A DNA stretch of 26,130 bases. Source: Candidatus Bathyarchaeota archaeon BA1. GTDB taxonomy: Archaea > Thermoproteota > Bathyarchaeia > Bathyarchaeales > Bathyarchaeaceae. The stretch is taken from the NCBI GenBank assembly GCA_001399805.1, contig LIHJ01000017.1, positions 23,952-50,081 of the forward strand, read 5' to 3'. Positions 17,407 to 25,573 of this stretch are shown here, one piece after another (within the stretch, counting starts at the first letter, position 1; each line of letters opens with the position of its first letter). The position numbers and the translations under genes are program-made. A model generated the notes under the pieces. It searched no databases. It was given only the letters and a program-made list of their open reading frames with translations, and was not told the origin of the DNA.

Positions 17407-17453
17407 ATTCTATAGGCAGTGACAACCATAACTTAACAGTTGGTGAAGTGCCG

Positions 17454-18225
17454 ATGAAGCTTGTAACAGTTCTGCACGACTCCCCAAAGCCAACAGCGAC
17501 TAAAGATTTAGACAGATTCGTTGTTTATCCCTTAGAAAGAAAGGGATTTGATAACGACGAGTTGGCTTATATCGCAGGTTTCATAAACGGTGAAGGAACA
17601 TTTGCTATGACCCCGAAGCGGAGGAGGAAAATCAGCCTCGGCGCACAATATTACTTTGAGCCAACACTCGAAATAGCAAATATAGATAGGGCTGTCCTAG
17701 AATGGATTAGAAGCGTTGTTGGTGGCGGTGACATTAGAAAGGTTAGTAGGCATCGTTGGAAAACATGTTGGAGACTTGCGGTCTGGAAGAGAGAATCGTT
17801 AATGCGGCTAATTGAAGCCCTACTACCCTACCTTAAAGTTAAGAGACAACAGGCTGAAATCTTTCAGAATTTTTTTGAGATGCATCCACTGCACATCCCA
17901 AGCTATACCATATTTAAGGATTGGGAGCTATACTTTAAGTTAAGGTCTCTTCACGGTCAAGAGCGTGCATGGAAATATACGCATAGCGACATCCCGCCCT
18001 ATACCCCAAGAACCCTCCTTAAGAAAGGGGAGGTAATGGAAATCATCAGAAACTTCCTTAATAAACATAGCTTGACGCAAGCCGAATTAGCAAGAAGCAG
18101 GCGTCCATCAGGGAACGGTCTCAAACATACTCACGGGCAAACATTTGAGTTACATATCCGTCTACAGACTCTCCAAAGTTGTTCTGGAGCTTAAAATATT
18201 CTTCGTAGGAGGAGAGAAAGAGTGA
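17454..18225 (+). CDS. LAGLIDADG homing endonuclease with C-terminal helix-turn-helix (frameshifted at about 18093)
   Basis: The single LAGLIDADG motif is LAYIAGFINGEG (residues 37-48, catalytic Glu47), followed by the usual alpha-beta core (YYFEPTLEIANIDRAVLEWI, SLMRLIEALLPYLKVKRQQA), so it would act as a homodimer. After KHSLTQAELA the open frame (stop 18194) loses sense. Shifting at 18093 gives EAGVHQGTVSNILTGKHLS, an Xre-like helix-turn-helix that runs to the TGA at 18223-18225. Losing two nt from AGAGAAG-like sequence explains it. That stop overlaps the GTG of the RHH gene, which supports the shifted frame. The start is ATG 17454 behind GGTGA. The first seven residues, MKLVTVL, equal those of the RHH gene. 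No intron or intein borders are seen. Confidence 0.8.
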
Positions 18226-18371
18226 AATTAGTGACTGTGCTCTTACCTGAAGCCTATTTGGAGGGGCTTGACGAACTGGTTCGGGCTAGTATGTACCCCT
18301 CTAGAAGCGCGGCTATAAGGTCTGCTGTTAGGGATCTATTGAAAAGGGAGTTGTGGGTGCGCCGTGAGTAA
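18222..18371 (+). CDS. Ribbon-helix-helix (CopG/NikR-like) DNA-binding protein, 49 aa
   Basis: Reads MKLVTVLLPEAYLEGLDELV, then RASMYPSRSAAIRSAVRDLL and a basic tail. The N-terminal strand, the LDELV helix and the YPSRSAAIRSAVRDLL helix are the classic RHH fold, which binds DNA as a dimer through the N-terminal beta ribbon. The start is GTG 18222, with AGGAGGAG at 18207-18214 seven nt upstream. It overlaps the TGA of the endonuclease frame (GTGA), so the two are translationally coupled. It probably regulates itself or its neighbour. No toxin partner is seen downstream; a decayed aminotransferase follows. Confidence 0.75.
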   Translation: MKLVTVLLPEAYLEGLDELVRASMYPSRSAAIRSAVRDLLKRELWVRRE

Positions 18372-18391
18372 AATATGGAAATCACACTAAA

Positions 18392-18772
18392 GAGACTTTC
18401 TTTAGTGGCATCGTAGAAACAGTGCCTCAACGGTTTCTGGGCCTCCAAGTCATTCCTAAAGAGGCTGAAACATCGGATACCGTTACTGCGTGGAGGTTCC
18501 TCAAGCGCGGAAGACAAAATACGTAATATGATGCGGGACGAGTTTAACCTGCTCATTGGTGGGAGATTGCCCGGGTGGGGTGAAGGGAAAACCATCAAGA
18601 TTGCGCATATGGGGTTGGGCGGCATCGCCCGAGTATATAATTCCAACACTATTTTCTTTAGAGCGCGTTCTCTCGAAACTCGGATTTAAAGTAGACGCGG
18701 GAGTGGATCAGAGGACTACTAGCCCGATATCAGAAAAGATACTAAGTGGCAGGCGACGAGATGGTATTCTCG
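18392..18772 (+). pseudogene. Remnant of a class V aminotransferase (C-terminal part)
   Basis: Three consecutive frames carry one protein. Frame A (about 18400-18490): GIVETVPQRFLGLQVIPKEA, then ETSDTVTA. Frame B (about 18496-18625): SSAEDKIRNMMRDEFNLLIG, then GKTIKIAHMG. Frame C (about 18626-18770): SPEYIIPTLFSLERVLSKLG, then FKVDAGV. This is the C-terminal small domain of alanine/serine-glyoxylate type aminotransferases, where TVTA and RIGHMG-like motifs are standard. The PLP-lysine domain is missing and two frameshifts are needed, so it is a dead 3' fragment. It begins just behind the RHH stop, and the 5' part may have been lost when the upstream genes arrived. Confidence 0.72.
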
Positions 18773-18902
18773 ATTTCCACCAGTTTGGTTCCGCCAACAG
18801 TCCCCCGTCGAGAAAACCTTAACCATATCGTTTATAGAGTTGAAGCGCACCATTTTTCGGCGGTTCGAGAAACGGGGAAACTAACACGATTAACGTTTCA
18901 GT

Positions 18903-19003
18903 GTTTCGGTTCATGCCTTATAGTTTATAGCTCTGCAACGTCAAAATTGGTGACTTTTTACCACTTAAGTTTCAATTGATGCTTCATAGGTTATAGCTCT
19001 GCA
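18903..19003 (-). CRISPR. Probable minimal CRISPR relic: two 35-nt repeats and one 31-nt spacer
   Basis: Repeats at 18903-18937 and 18969-19003 are both exactly 35 nt and match at 29 positions; both begin GTTTC and end TTATAGCTCTGCA on the plus strand. On the minus strand the right copy ends CAATTGAAAC, the usual archaeal CRISPR repeat terminus, and the left copy ends CCGAAAC. The spacer is 18938-18968. On the minus strand an AT-rich, leader-like stretch (about 19004-19060) precedes the better repeat, and the degenerate repeat is at the distal end, as in real arrays. No cas gene is in the window. Two repeats are the minimum, so chance duplication stays possible. Confidence 0.5.
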
Positions 19004-19147
19004 CAGAAAAAATATTTTTATTTTTATCATTCAGCTTAATAATTATTCCATATTGCACACGCTATCGTAAATGTGCCGCATTACAACGTGGTTCCATCCA
19101 CTAATAAAAAATGGGGGGTTACACACGCGGGGCGATGTGGTTGGTAA

Positions 19148-20599
19148 TCAGATCAATTCAAACCGTTTTAGAGTCTCCTCTTTGGCTGGCTTGGTTATCA
19201 AGCTGACCAGTATAGCTATTGGGAAGTTAATAAGAAGCCCTAGAAACCCGGCGAAGATACCGTATGGATGTCTCACTGGACCGAACAGAAAGTAGGCTGC
19301 AACGGCTTCTCCGACGAGTAATCCCGTAAGTGTACCATATTTGCTTGCCCTCTTCCAGTAGTATCCTAGAACTACGCCTGGGAAGAACTGAGTAACCCCA
19401 CTGTAGCCCATCAAAAGTAGATAAACAAGCATCCCTGGTGCGTAGATGCAGAGCGCCAGAGTTATTACCAGAAGCACTACCGTCATTATTCTCGTCACCT
19501 TAGTAACTTTAGCGTCACTAGCTTCGGGTTCGATCAGCTTATGATATATGTTCCGACCCAGTAGCCCTGCACTAACGAGACATAGAGTATCAGATGTAGT
19601 CATAGCAGCAGCCAGTCCAGCTGCCCCAACCAACCCCACGAACCACCATGGAAAAACCATTTTAGTAATCTCCATTATCGCCTCATCTGGAACCGCCAAG
19701 CCAGGCATCTTTAAAATCGCTGCGAACCCAAGAAGCGCCGTCGCAGCTATCATGTATGTGTAGAGGGGATAAAGCACAGCGCCACGCTTAAGCGTCTGCA
19801 CATCTTTTATGGCGAATGAGTTCTGGAATAGGTGGGGCCAGCACCAGAAGCCAAATGCGCACATGAGGACTGTAGAGACGTACCATGTATAGCCCATTCC
19901 TGGAATAGCGCCTAATATCAAATGCTTAGGGGACGTTTTAGCAATCTCGCTGAACATGGCCCCTAAACTTCCATAAAGAATTGGAATCACGAATGTAGCT
20001 GCTAAGATAGCAAAGGTTATCATTATTATGGATTGGATAACGCTTGTCCAAGCGGTGCCCCTCAGCCCACTCGTGAACACATAGATCCAAGCAACCACAA
20101 ATGAGATGATCATGCCCCAGGTCAGCGGTATGAGCCCGTAGCTGGCCACACTAAATATTATGCCTCCCGCTGCAACTTGAAGTTGTAGATATGGAAGAAT
20201 GTAGGCGACACCGAATAGCGTCACCAGAAGGTCGAGTAGGCGGCTCTCATATCTATCGCCAAAGTAATCTGGCTGTGTTAGATAACCATTCTTCCTGCCG
20301 AAGTACCAAGTCTTGGGGCCGATAAAATAATTGACTATGTATGCCAACGTACCGTAAGCGAAGATGTAATAGACAGGTGCGCCATATCTATACGACCATC
20401 CGCCAGCGCCTAGAAAGGCAAATCCACTATATATGTCTCCGACCATCAACCAGTAGACCAAGAATAACGGTAGCATCCCGCCCGCCAAAAGATATTCCTT
20501 CATTCCAAAGACACCTTTCAGCCTCGCAGCTACCCCAACTACGAGAACAAGAGCGAGGTAAGCGACCATAACTCCAACGGTGAGAAAAGCCTCTTGCAA
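19148..20599 (-). CDS. Sodium:solute symporter (SSS family)
   Basis: A 483-residue integral membrane protein with about 13 hydrophobic segments. It shows SSS features: EYLLAGGMLPLFLVYWLMVG, DIYSGFAFLGAGGWSYRYG, QPDYFGDRYESRLLDLLVTL, the 'SGLRGTAWTSVIQSIIM' segment and AAAMTTSDTLCLVSAG. Family members import sugars, amino acids, pantothenate, urea or organic acids with Na+. Substrate cannot be read here, but the M20 peptidase gene and DUF3311 partner upstream point to an amino-acid or peptide-derived compound. The start is TTG 20597-20599 with GGGGATGA just upstream. The DUF3311 gene ends 11 nt before. Confidence 0.93.
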   Translation of the reverse strand: MQEAFLTVGVMVAYLALVLVVGVAARLKGVFGMKEYLLAGGMLPLFLVYWLMVGDIYSGFAFLGAGGWSYRYGAPVYYIFAYGTLAYIVNYFIGPKTWYFGRKNGYLTQPDYFGDRYESRLLDLLVTLFGVAYILPYLQLQVAAGGIIFSVASYGLIPLTWGMIISFVVAWIYVFTSGLRGTAWTSVIQSIIMITFAILAATFVIPILYGSLGAMFSEIAKTSPKHLILGAIPGMGYTWYVSTVLMCAFGFWCWPHLFQNSFAIKDVQTLKRGAVLYPLYTYMIAATALLGFAAILKMPGLAVPDEAIMEITKMVFPWWFVGLVGAAGLAAAMTTSDTLCLVSAGLLGRNIYHKLIEPEASDAKVTKVTRIMTVVLLVITLALCIYAPGMLVYLLLMGYSGVTQFFPGVVLGYYWKRASKYGTLTGLLVGEAVAAYFLFGPVRHPYGIFAGFLGLLINFPIAILVSLITKPAKEETLKRFELI

Positions 20600-20610
20600 A
20601 TTTCATCCCC

Positions 20611-20811
20611 CTAGATTTTCAGTACCTTATACATTATCGCCATGAAAATCACCGTGATACCTATCCATATTGTCTCCCAGAAGAACAGCAGCGGCATGCC
20701 AAAAATGAAGATGTCAATCCTATTCATTATATCTATGACGGGCCACATGAAAGCTATGAAGGAGATAGCAGCCAACACTAACCCTATCTTCGTATTTCTC
20801 TTCATATACAT
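20611..20811 (-). CDS. DUF3311-like small membrane protein
   Basis: 66 residues with two hydrophobic segments (IGLVLAAISFIAFMWPVIDI and LLFFWETIWIGITVIFMAIM) separated by a polar turn. Small DUF3311-type proteins are regularly encoded directly before SSS transporters and are thought to be accessory subunits. The position, 11 nt upstream of the symporter start, fits exactly. Which ATG is used (MYMKRN or MKRN) is uncertain. Confidence 0.8.
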   Translation of the reverse strand: MYMKRNTKIGLVLAAISFIAFMWPVIDIMNRIDIFIFGMPLLFFWETIWIGITVIFMAIMYKVLKI

Positions 20812-20909
20812 CCTAGTAATTTAAATTATATGAATAAATATTTAAGGTTTTGTGGAAACTGTGGGAACTATCAAGTTAAGGCTTAACTAGAAAACCCTGG
20901 GTCCCTTAC

Positions 20910-22196
20910 TTAGGTATACATGAAATCTATAATCGTAGCGACGTAAACCCTTGTTTCCTTGATTAAATCCTCAATTGGAGCCGCCTCATTATAGCTATGA
21001 GCTTTAACTAGGGATCCCATCCCGTAGTGAACTGATGGCACGCCCCTCATTCTGAAGAAGCGGGCATCCGTTCCTGCTGTGCTGAAGTATGGTCTGGGGG
21101 TTATGCCAACTTCCCTCTTTACATTATCGCTGAGAATTTTAACGATCATCTCCCTTGATGGTGTGTAGTTTGGATTGGATGACACGGGCACTTCATACTT
21201 GATGTCAGTTAAGCCTGCCTCTACCAGAAGTTGCTTCACCCTGCCCTCAACATCGTCTGGGGTTATTCCAAATGGTAACCTCATATCTATTTCAACGATG
21301 CAGGCTTCAGGAACGATGTTCACCTTTGTTCCACCTTTAATGACACCAACATTAACAGATATACGGTCCAATAGCCTCCCTACCTCCCCCGCTTTCTCCG
21401 GGTATCCCATCTTTTCTGCCATCTCTGAAAGCACATCCTTACCAACCCTTATATCATCAGCGACATCGCTCGGCGCTCTAACTTCTTTCATCTCAAATTC
21501 CTTGCGAATGAGCGAGACGATCTCATCTATTTTCATTATGGCGTTCTCGCCCAGAACAGGCACGCTTCCATGAGCAGGCTTACCCCTGGCCTCAAAGATA
21601 ATCCAGAACACACCTTTCTCACCCAGCCATGCCTTAGTCAGATCGGTTGGCTCCCCCAGTAAACAAGCGTCTCCAATGACACCCTTTTCCTCAACAAGCC
21701 ATCGTGCGCCATACTGCCCTCCGGTTTCCTCATCCGGAACAGCCGTGAACGTTAGAAACCCGGGTAACTCGATCTCAAGATCAGGAAATGCTATGAAGGC
21801 CGATATAAGACCCGCCAGCCCGCCCTTCATATCGCTTGAGCCACGCCCAAGTATTTCATCTCCTTTTATCTCACCACAATATGGCGGAAAATCCCACCTG
21901 CTTCGATTCCCAGCTGGGACTACATCCATATGACCATTTAATATGAGGTGAGGAGGTCCTTTTTCCCCGATTTCCGATATGAGGTTAACTCTCCCTCTAT
22001 CGGTTTCATAGCTATCTACTTTCACTCCGTGCTCTTCAATGTAATCTTTAATGAAGGAGGCGATTTCAGTAACGTCGCCTGGGGGATTTTCACTTGGGAT
22101 TTGTATGAGCTTTGAGCACAACTTAATTATTTCATCACGCCTTTTATCGATGTAGGATAGAGCCCTCGTTTTTAACTCTTTAACTTCGCTCTTCAT
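20910..22196 (-). CDS. M20 family metallopeptidase (ArgE/DapE/CPG2-like)
   Basis: 428 residues. The dinuclear zinc site is visible: LILNGHMDVVP (His, Asp catalytic), GRGSSDMKGGLAGLI (bridging Asp), DEETGGQYGARWL (catalytic Glu and ligand Glu), LLGEPTD, and a C-terminal VHYGMGSLVKAHSYNE with the last His. A dimerisation domain lies at about residues 190-310 (GKPAHGSVPVLGENAI). The family includes acetylornithine deacetylase, succinyl-diaminopimelate desuccinylase and carboxypeptidase G2-type enzymes; which amide is cut is not decidable. ATG 22194-22196 has GGGATGAT upstream. A 98-nt gap leads to DUF3311 and the symporter on the same strand, suggesting an uptake and hydrolysis operon. Confidence 0.9.
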   Translation of the reverse strand: MKSEVKELKTRALSYIDKRRDEIIKLCSKLIQIPSENPPGDVTEIASFIKDYIEEHGVKVDSYETDRGRVNLISEIGEKGPPHLILNGHMDVVPAGNRSRWDFPPYCGEIKGDEILGRGSSDMKGGLAGLISAFIAFPDLEIELPGFLTFTAVPDEETGGQYGARWLVEEKGVIGDACLLGEPTDLTKAWLGEKGVFWIIFEARGKPAHGSVPVLGENAIMKIDEIVSLIRKEFEMKEVRAPSDVADDIRVGKDVLSEMAEKMGYPEKAGEVGRLLDRISVNVGVIKGGTKVNIVPEACIVEIDMRLPFGITPDDVEGRVKQLLVEAGLTDIKYEVPVSSNPNYTPSREMIVKILSDNVKREVGITPRPYFSTAGTDARFFRMRGVPSVHYGMGSLVKAHSYNEAAPIEDLIKETRVYVATIIDFMYT

Positions 22197-22898
22197 ATAT
22201 CATCCCCCCTAAGCTATAAATTTCTTTCAGCAATTCTTATTCTTATAACTTTCGACGGAACTCTATGAATGTTTTTCACCATTAACTAATGCTGGGAGCG
22301 GATTATCAACTTCCTAATAGTATAAGCTGGATATGTACTGGAAGATTTTAGAAAGAATCCCTACCATCCGACTGACAAAGCAGGCTCGGTTCTAGGATTC
22401 TGGAGGCTGTAGAAAAATTGAGGGCGCTTGGATTCAATCCGATTTTCCTCTCTTCAGAAAAATCAAACTTAGACTCTTATTGAAGACATTACGACTTCTC
22501 TAACAATGCCCAATAATTTAACCACTTTCTCACCCAATTTGAAAAACCCTAAAAGAAAATTTCTTTAAAAAGTTTAAGACATGAACGTGTAAACATAAGG
22601 CAAGCTGAAGAATATTGACATCTTCGGGCGGTCCGAATTCCAGTATAATGTGCTTTATGTCCAATTGCTTCTTGTGTAATCATAATAGTCCTTGTGGCTA
22701 ACAGCCAAATCGATGGTGCAAAGCTATTTGAAGGTTTCCAATAAGGCTTAGGGCCGATGTCCTAGACCACGCCATCATTGCTCGCTATACTAATTGCGAG
22801 ACAACAGGTAACTAGGCAAGGCAACTTCGATGACATTCCTCTCATGCATACCAAACCTCTGGATTGCATAACTCTGTCCAGCACCGACCTTTATCCAA
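22197..22898. other. 702-bp intergenic region
   Basis: It contains the M20 promoter region (TTTATAG on the minus strand near 22215) and downstream sequence of the cysteine synthase. A weak open frame of about 65 codons on the minus strand (about 22760-22560) has no ribosome site and no family resemblance. I see no RNA gene or repeat. Confidence 0.4.
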
Positions 22899-23817
22899 TT
22901 ATTGGAAAAGTTCTGTACTTAAATATCTTTGCCCACTGTCAGGTAGAACAGTGACCACAACCCTTCCAATGCCTAAGTCTTTAGCTACTTTTAAAGCTGC
23001 AAACACATTGGCTCCTGAGGACGGCCCTGCTAATATCCCCTCTTCCCTGGCCAATCGACGTGCCATATCGTATGCTTCTTCGCTTGTAGGCGTTATCAAC
23101 TCATCGATGAGATCCACCCTCAACACTTGAGGGATGAACCCGTCACCGATTCCCTCTATCTTGTGAGGCCCGCATTTTCCGCCTGGAGTGAGCGCTGAGC
23201 ATTCAGCCGGTTCCACAGCAACTATTTTTACGTGGGGATTCACCTTTTTTAATGCTTCAGCAACGCCGGTTAGGGTTCCACCTATTCCTATTCCTGTCAC
23301 AAAAGCGTCAACTCTACCACCTGTTTGAATTATGATCTCTTGACCTGTGTTTTCTCTATGGGTTGCTGGGTTAACAGGGTTTTTGAATTGCTGAGGCAGA
23401 AAAACTCTCGGGTTTTCCTTGGCCATCTCCTCAGCCCTCTTGACCGCAAGTTCCACATCACCGCCAGGTGTTAGCACGATCTCAGCGCCGAAGGCCCCTT
23501 ATTATCTTTCTCCTTTCCATGCTCATGCTCTCCGGCATAACGACGACCATCTTATATCCTTTAACAGCCGCAACCGTAGCCAAACCGATGCCAGTGTTGC
23601 CACTTGTAGGTTCGACTATGATGGAATCTGGCTTCAAAATTCCCGCTTTCTCCGCCTTCTCAATCATCGATACAGCGATCCTGTCCTTCACACTCCCGCT
23701 TGGATTAAGAAACTCAGCCTTCGCCAACACCGTGGCATCGACATCCCTAGCTACTTTATTTAGTTTAAGCATCGGGGTGGAACCGACAAGCTCCAAAGCA
23801 TTATTTGCAACTTTCAT
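22899..23817 (-). pseudogene. cysK: Cysteine synthase (O-acetylserine sulfhydrylase type), one frameshift
   Basis: The N-terminal part (23817-23482) has [16 protein letters not shown] Lys44 in [11 protein letters not shown], and [20 protein letters not shown]. It ends MERRKIIRG, then reads out of frame. The C-terminal part restarts as [20 protein letters not shown], with QQFKNPVNPATHRENTGQEI, GIGIGGTLTGVAEAL, the VAVEP strand, and GPSSGANVFAALKVAKDLG. Removing one C from the run of four at 23495-23498 restores [13 protein letters not shown] and a roughly 305-residue enzyme. Normal role: L-cysteine from O-acetylserine (or O-phosphoserine in some archaea) and sulfide. It stands alone. The run-length change makes a sequencing error plausible, so the gene may be intact in the organism. 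Confidence 0.88.
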
Positions 23818-24263
23818 TCATCAACCCTCCTGAAATTAACCAGTTTTTATATTATATATTTTTTCAATCATCGAGCACGATGGATCTATTTCAGTTGATG
23901 TTGCATTATTCAAAACGTGGAAAATGAGCTTTAGACGATTTTGAGACCAGCTAAAAAGGGGAGCCGTGGAGTAGGCGGAACATAAGAATCCTTTTAATCT
24001 CGAACCCATCCATCCTATTTTGCGGTCTGCCCATGAAGAGGCCCGTTGCTAAGGAACACAAGAATGATGACGAACGGACGGACAACCGAGGCGACCGCAC
24101 TACCTTTCAAATCATCCAGTAGGGTGTCTACTAGAAGTATCACGAGCGATTTTCCGACCTTATTCTTAAAGGTAGTATGTTAGCATCAAATATTTTGAGT
24201 GGATTAAATAAGCTACCGAAATTTAAATACGATATGCCTACGTAATTTTTGGTCTATAGGCTC
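23818..24263. other. Intergenic region upstream of the M24 gene
   Basis: It contains the cysK promoter side (AT-rich at 23845-23865) and an AATTTAAATACG stretch near 24219-24230 that is a fair TATA box for the M24 gene. No coding sequence is evident. Confidence 0.35.
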
Positions 24264-24314
24264 CTTTGAAGGAGGTAGAACCTCGCCTAGCCCTTGGTAT
24301 GGGCTTAGAGAGGT
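24261..24314 (+). ncRNA. Two-hairpin structured element, copy A (leader of the M24 gene)
   Basis: Hairpin 1: CTCCT (24261-24265) pairs with AGGAG (24270-24274). Hairpin 2: outer stem ACCTC (24280-24284) with GAGGT (24310-24314), a 4x4 internal loop, and inner stem AGCCC (24289-24293) with GGGCT (24301-24305). It lies in the 5' leader, ending 42 nt before the ATG. The same architecture and stem sequence recur at 25574-25639. It could be a leader regulatory RNA or a dispersed repeat; the class is not recognised. Confidence 0.5.
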
Positions 24315-24356
24315 GAAATTGTAAAATCATGAACATGGGAAAAGGAGGGAGGAAAC

Positions 24357-25559
24357 ATGAGCTACACCGACGGTTGGAGTAGAGGTCTTCTTGATGGACG
24401 GGCTAAAAATATCCGTGAATACCTGGCTGAAAACGAGTTAAAAGCCCTGGTGGTTTCAGATGTGCTGAATACCATTTATGTTTCCGGATTTTTCGTTGAC
24501 GTCTCACCTTGGGAGAGGCCCATAGCAACCGTGATACCTCTTGAGGCGGAGCCATTTATGGTGCTGTGCGAGCTTTCGATAAACCATGTGAAGTTTGCGC
24601 TGGAGCAGGGTAGGGGGTGGATCAAGGACATACGGTTTTATATGGAGCACCCGCGCCATGCTAACCGTTTATACACAAGGAATGAGTGGGCTAAACTGCT
24701 GAGCGAAACCCTGGAGGAGAGGAGAATAACGAGGGGTCGCATAGGCGTGGACACCACGCCAGAATCGTTGGAGCATAAGTTAAAGCCTCATCTTCCTGAG
24801 CTGAAGGTTGTCGACGCCAGCAAGCTTCTGAGGGAGATGCGCCTAATAAAGTCTGAAGAAGAGCTGGACATCATAAGGAAGGGCGGGGAGCTCACAAATT
24901 GGGCGCAGGTGAAGCTCAAGGAAGCAGTCGAGGTTGGAAAGAGCTGGATAGAACTTGGAGCTGAGGTAACTTACCTAATGGCTAAAGAGGCGGCAAAGAG
25001 GTACCCCAACTACGACATAACCGTAGGCGCGGGAGGAACAGGGTTAGGCCCCTTCTCAGCTATGCCCCATGGACCAGGGGGCTATGACGGAAGGAAGATC
25101 CAAAAAGGTGATGTAATTAATAACGGCACCTTCGCCTCGCTTCAAAGATATGCTGTGGAAAATGAGAGGACACTCATAGTTGGAAAGCCAACGGAGGAGC
25201 AGAAGAAGCTCTTTGAAGTGGCAACAGAGGCTCAGGAGAGGGCTGTGGAGATGTGTGTTGCTGGCAACCGCCTTTCAGACATAGACGCTGCGGCTCAAGG
25301 AGTGATCGAGAAAGCTGGTTACGGAGACTGCATAATGCATCGCACCGGCCATGGGATGGGTCTCGGCGGACACGAGTACTGGGACGATATGCCCTTTAAC
25401 CACAGAATCCTAAAGCCAGGCATGGTCACATCCGTGGAGCCGGGCATATACCTTTACGGCTTTGGAGGATTTCGTCACTCAGACACGGTTATCATAGGCA
25501 AAGACAAACCCGAAGTCGTAACGAAATATACAAAGCAACTGGAAGACCTCATTGTGTAG
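24357..25559 (+). CDS. M24 family creatinase-like hydrolase
   Basis: 400 residues with the two-domain M24B layout: an N-terminal creatinase domain (about 10-155) and a C-terminal pita-bread domain (about 165-400). Substrate His237 (MPHGPGG), His332 (TGHGMGLGGHEYW) and Glu361 (VEPGIYLYG) are kept. Three of the five aminopeptidase metal ligands are not: the first Asp is in GDVINNG (Asn255), the second in YAVENERT (Glu268), and the last Glu in GFRHSD (Ser375). The N...E-R-T and H-x-D-type changes recall creatinase, which needs no metal. It is therefore probably a C-N hydrolase on a small amidino or amide substrate (creatinase or ectoine-hydrolase type) rather than an X-Pro peptidase. AGGAGGGAGG precedes ATG 24357. 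Confidence 0.85.
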   Translation: MSYTDGWSRGLLDGRAKNIREYLAENELKALVVSDVLNTIYVSGFFVDVSPWERPIATVIPLEAEPFMVLCELSINHVKFALEQGRGWIKDIRFYMEHPRHANRLYTRNEWAKLLSETLEERRITRGRIGVDTTPESLEHKLKPHLPELKVVDASKLLREMRLIKSEEELDIIRKGGELTNWAQVKLKEAVEVGKSWIELGAEVTYLMAKEAAKRYPNYDITVGAGGTGLGPFSAMPHGPGGYDGRKIQKGDVINNGTFASLQRYAVENERTLIVGKPTEEQKKLFEVATEAQERAVEMCVAGNRLSDIDAAAQGVIEKAGYGDCIMHRTGHGMGLGGHEYWDDMPFNHRILKPGMVTSVEPGIYLYGFGGFRHSDTVIIGKDKPEVVTKYTKQLEDLIV

Positions 25560-25573
25560 GCAACACACTTCTA

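Noticed and set aside
17454..18194. Intein or intron as the host of the LAGLIDADG ORF
   Set aside because: There are no extein-like flanks, no intein splice motifs and no bulge-helix-bulge type exon borders. The ORF has its own start and ribosome site.
18810..18844. A third CRISPR-like repeat to the left of the pair
   Set aside because: Only GTTTATAG matches; the rest does not align and the spacing (93 nt) differs from the 66-nt period.
18841..18890. tRNA T-arm-like GGTTCGAGA
   Set aside because: No 5-bp T-stem, no acceptor or anticodon arm around it.
19071..19295. Plus-strand ORF of 74 aa at the end of the symporter
   Set aside because: Largely antisense to the symporter C-terminus, with no independent support.
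22560..22760. Open frame of about 65 codons on the minus strand
   Set aside because: No start with ribosome site, no domain pattern, AT-rich intergenic composition.
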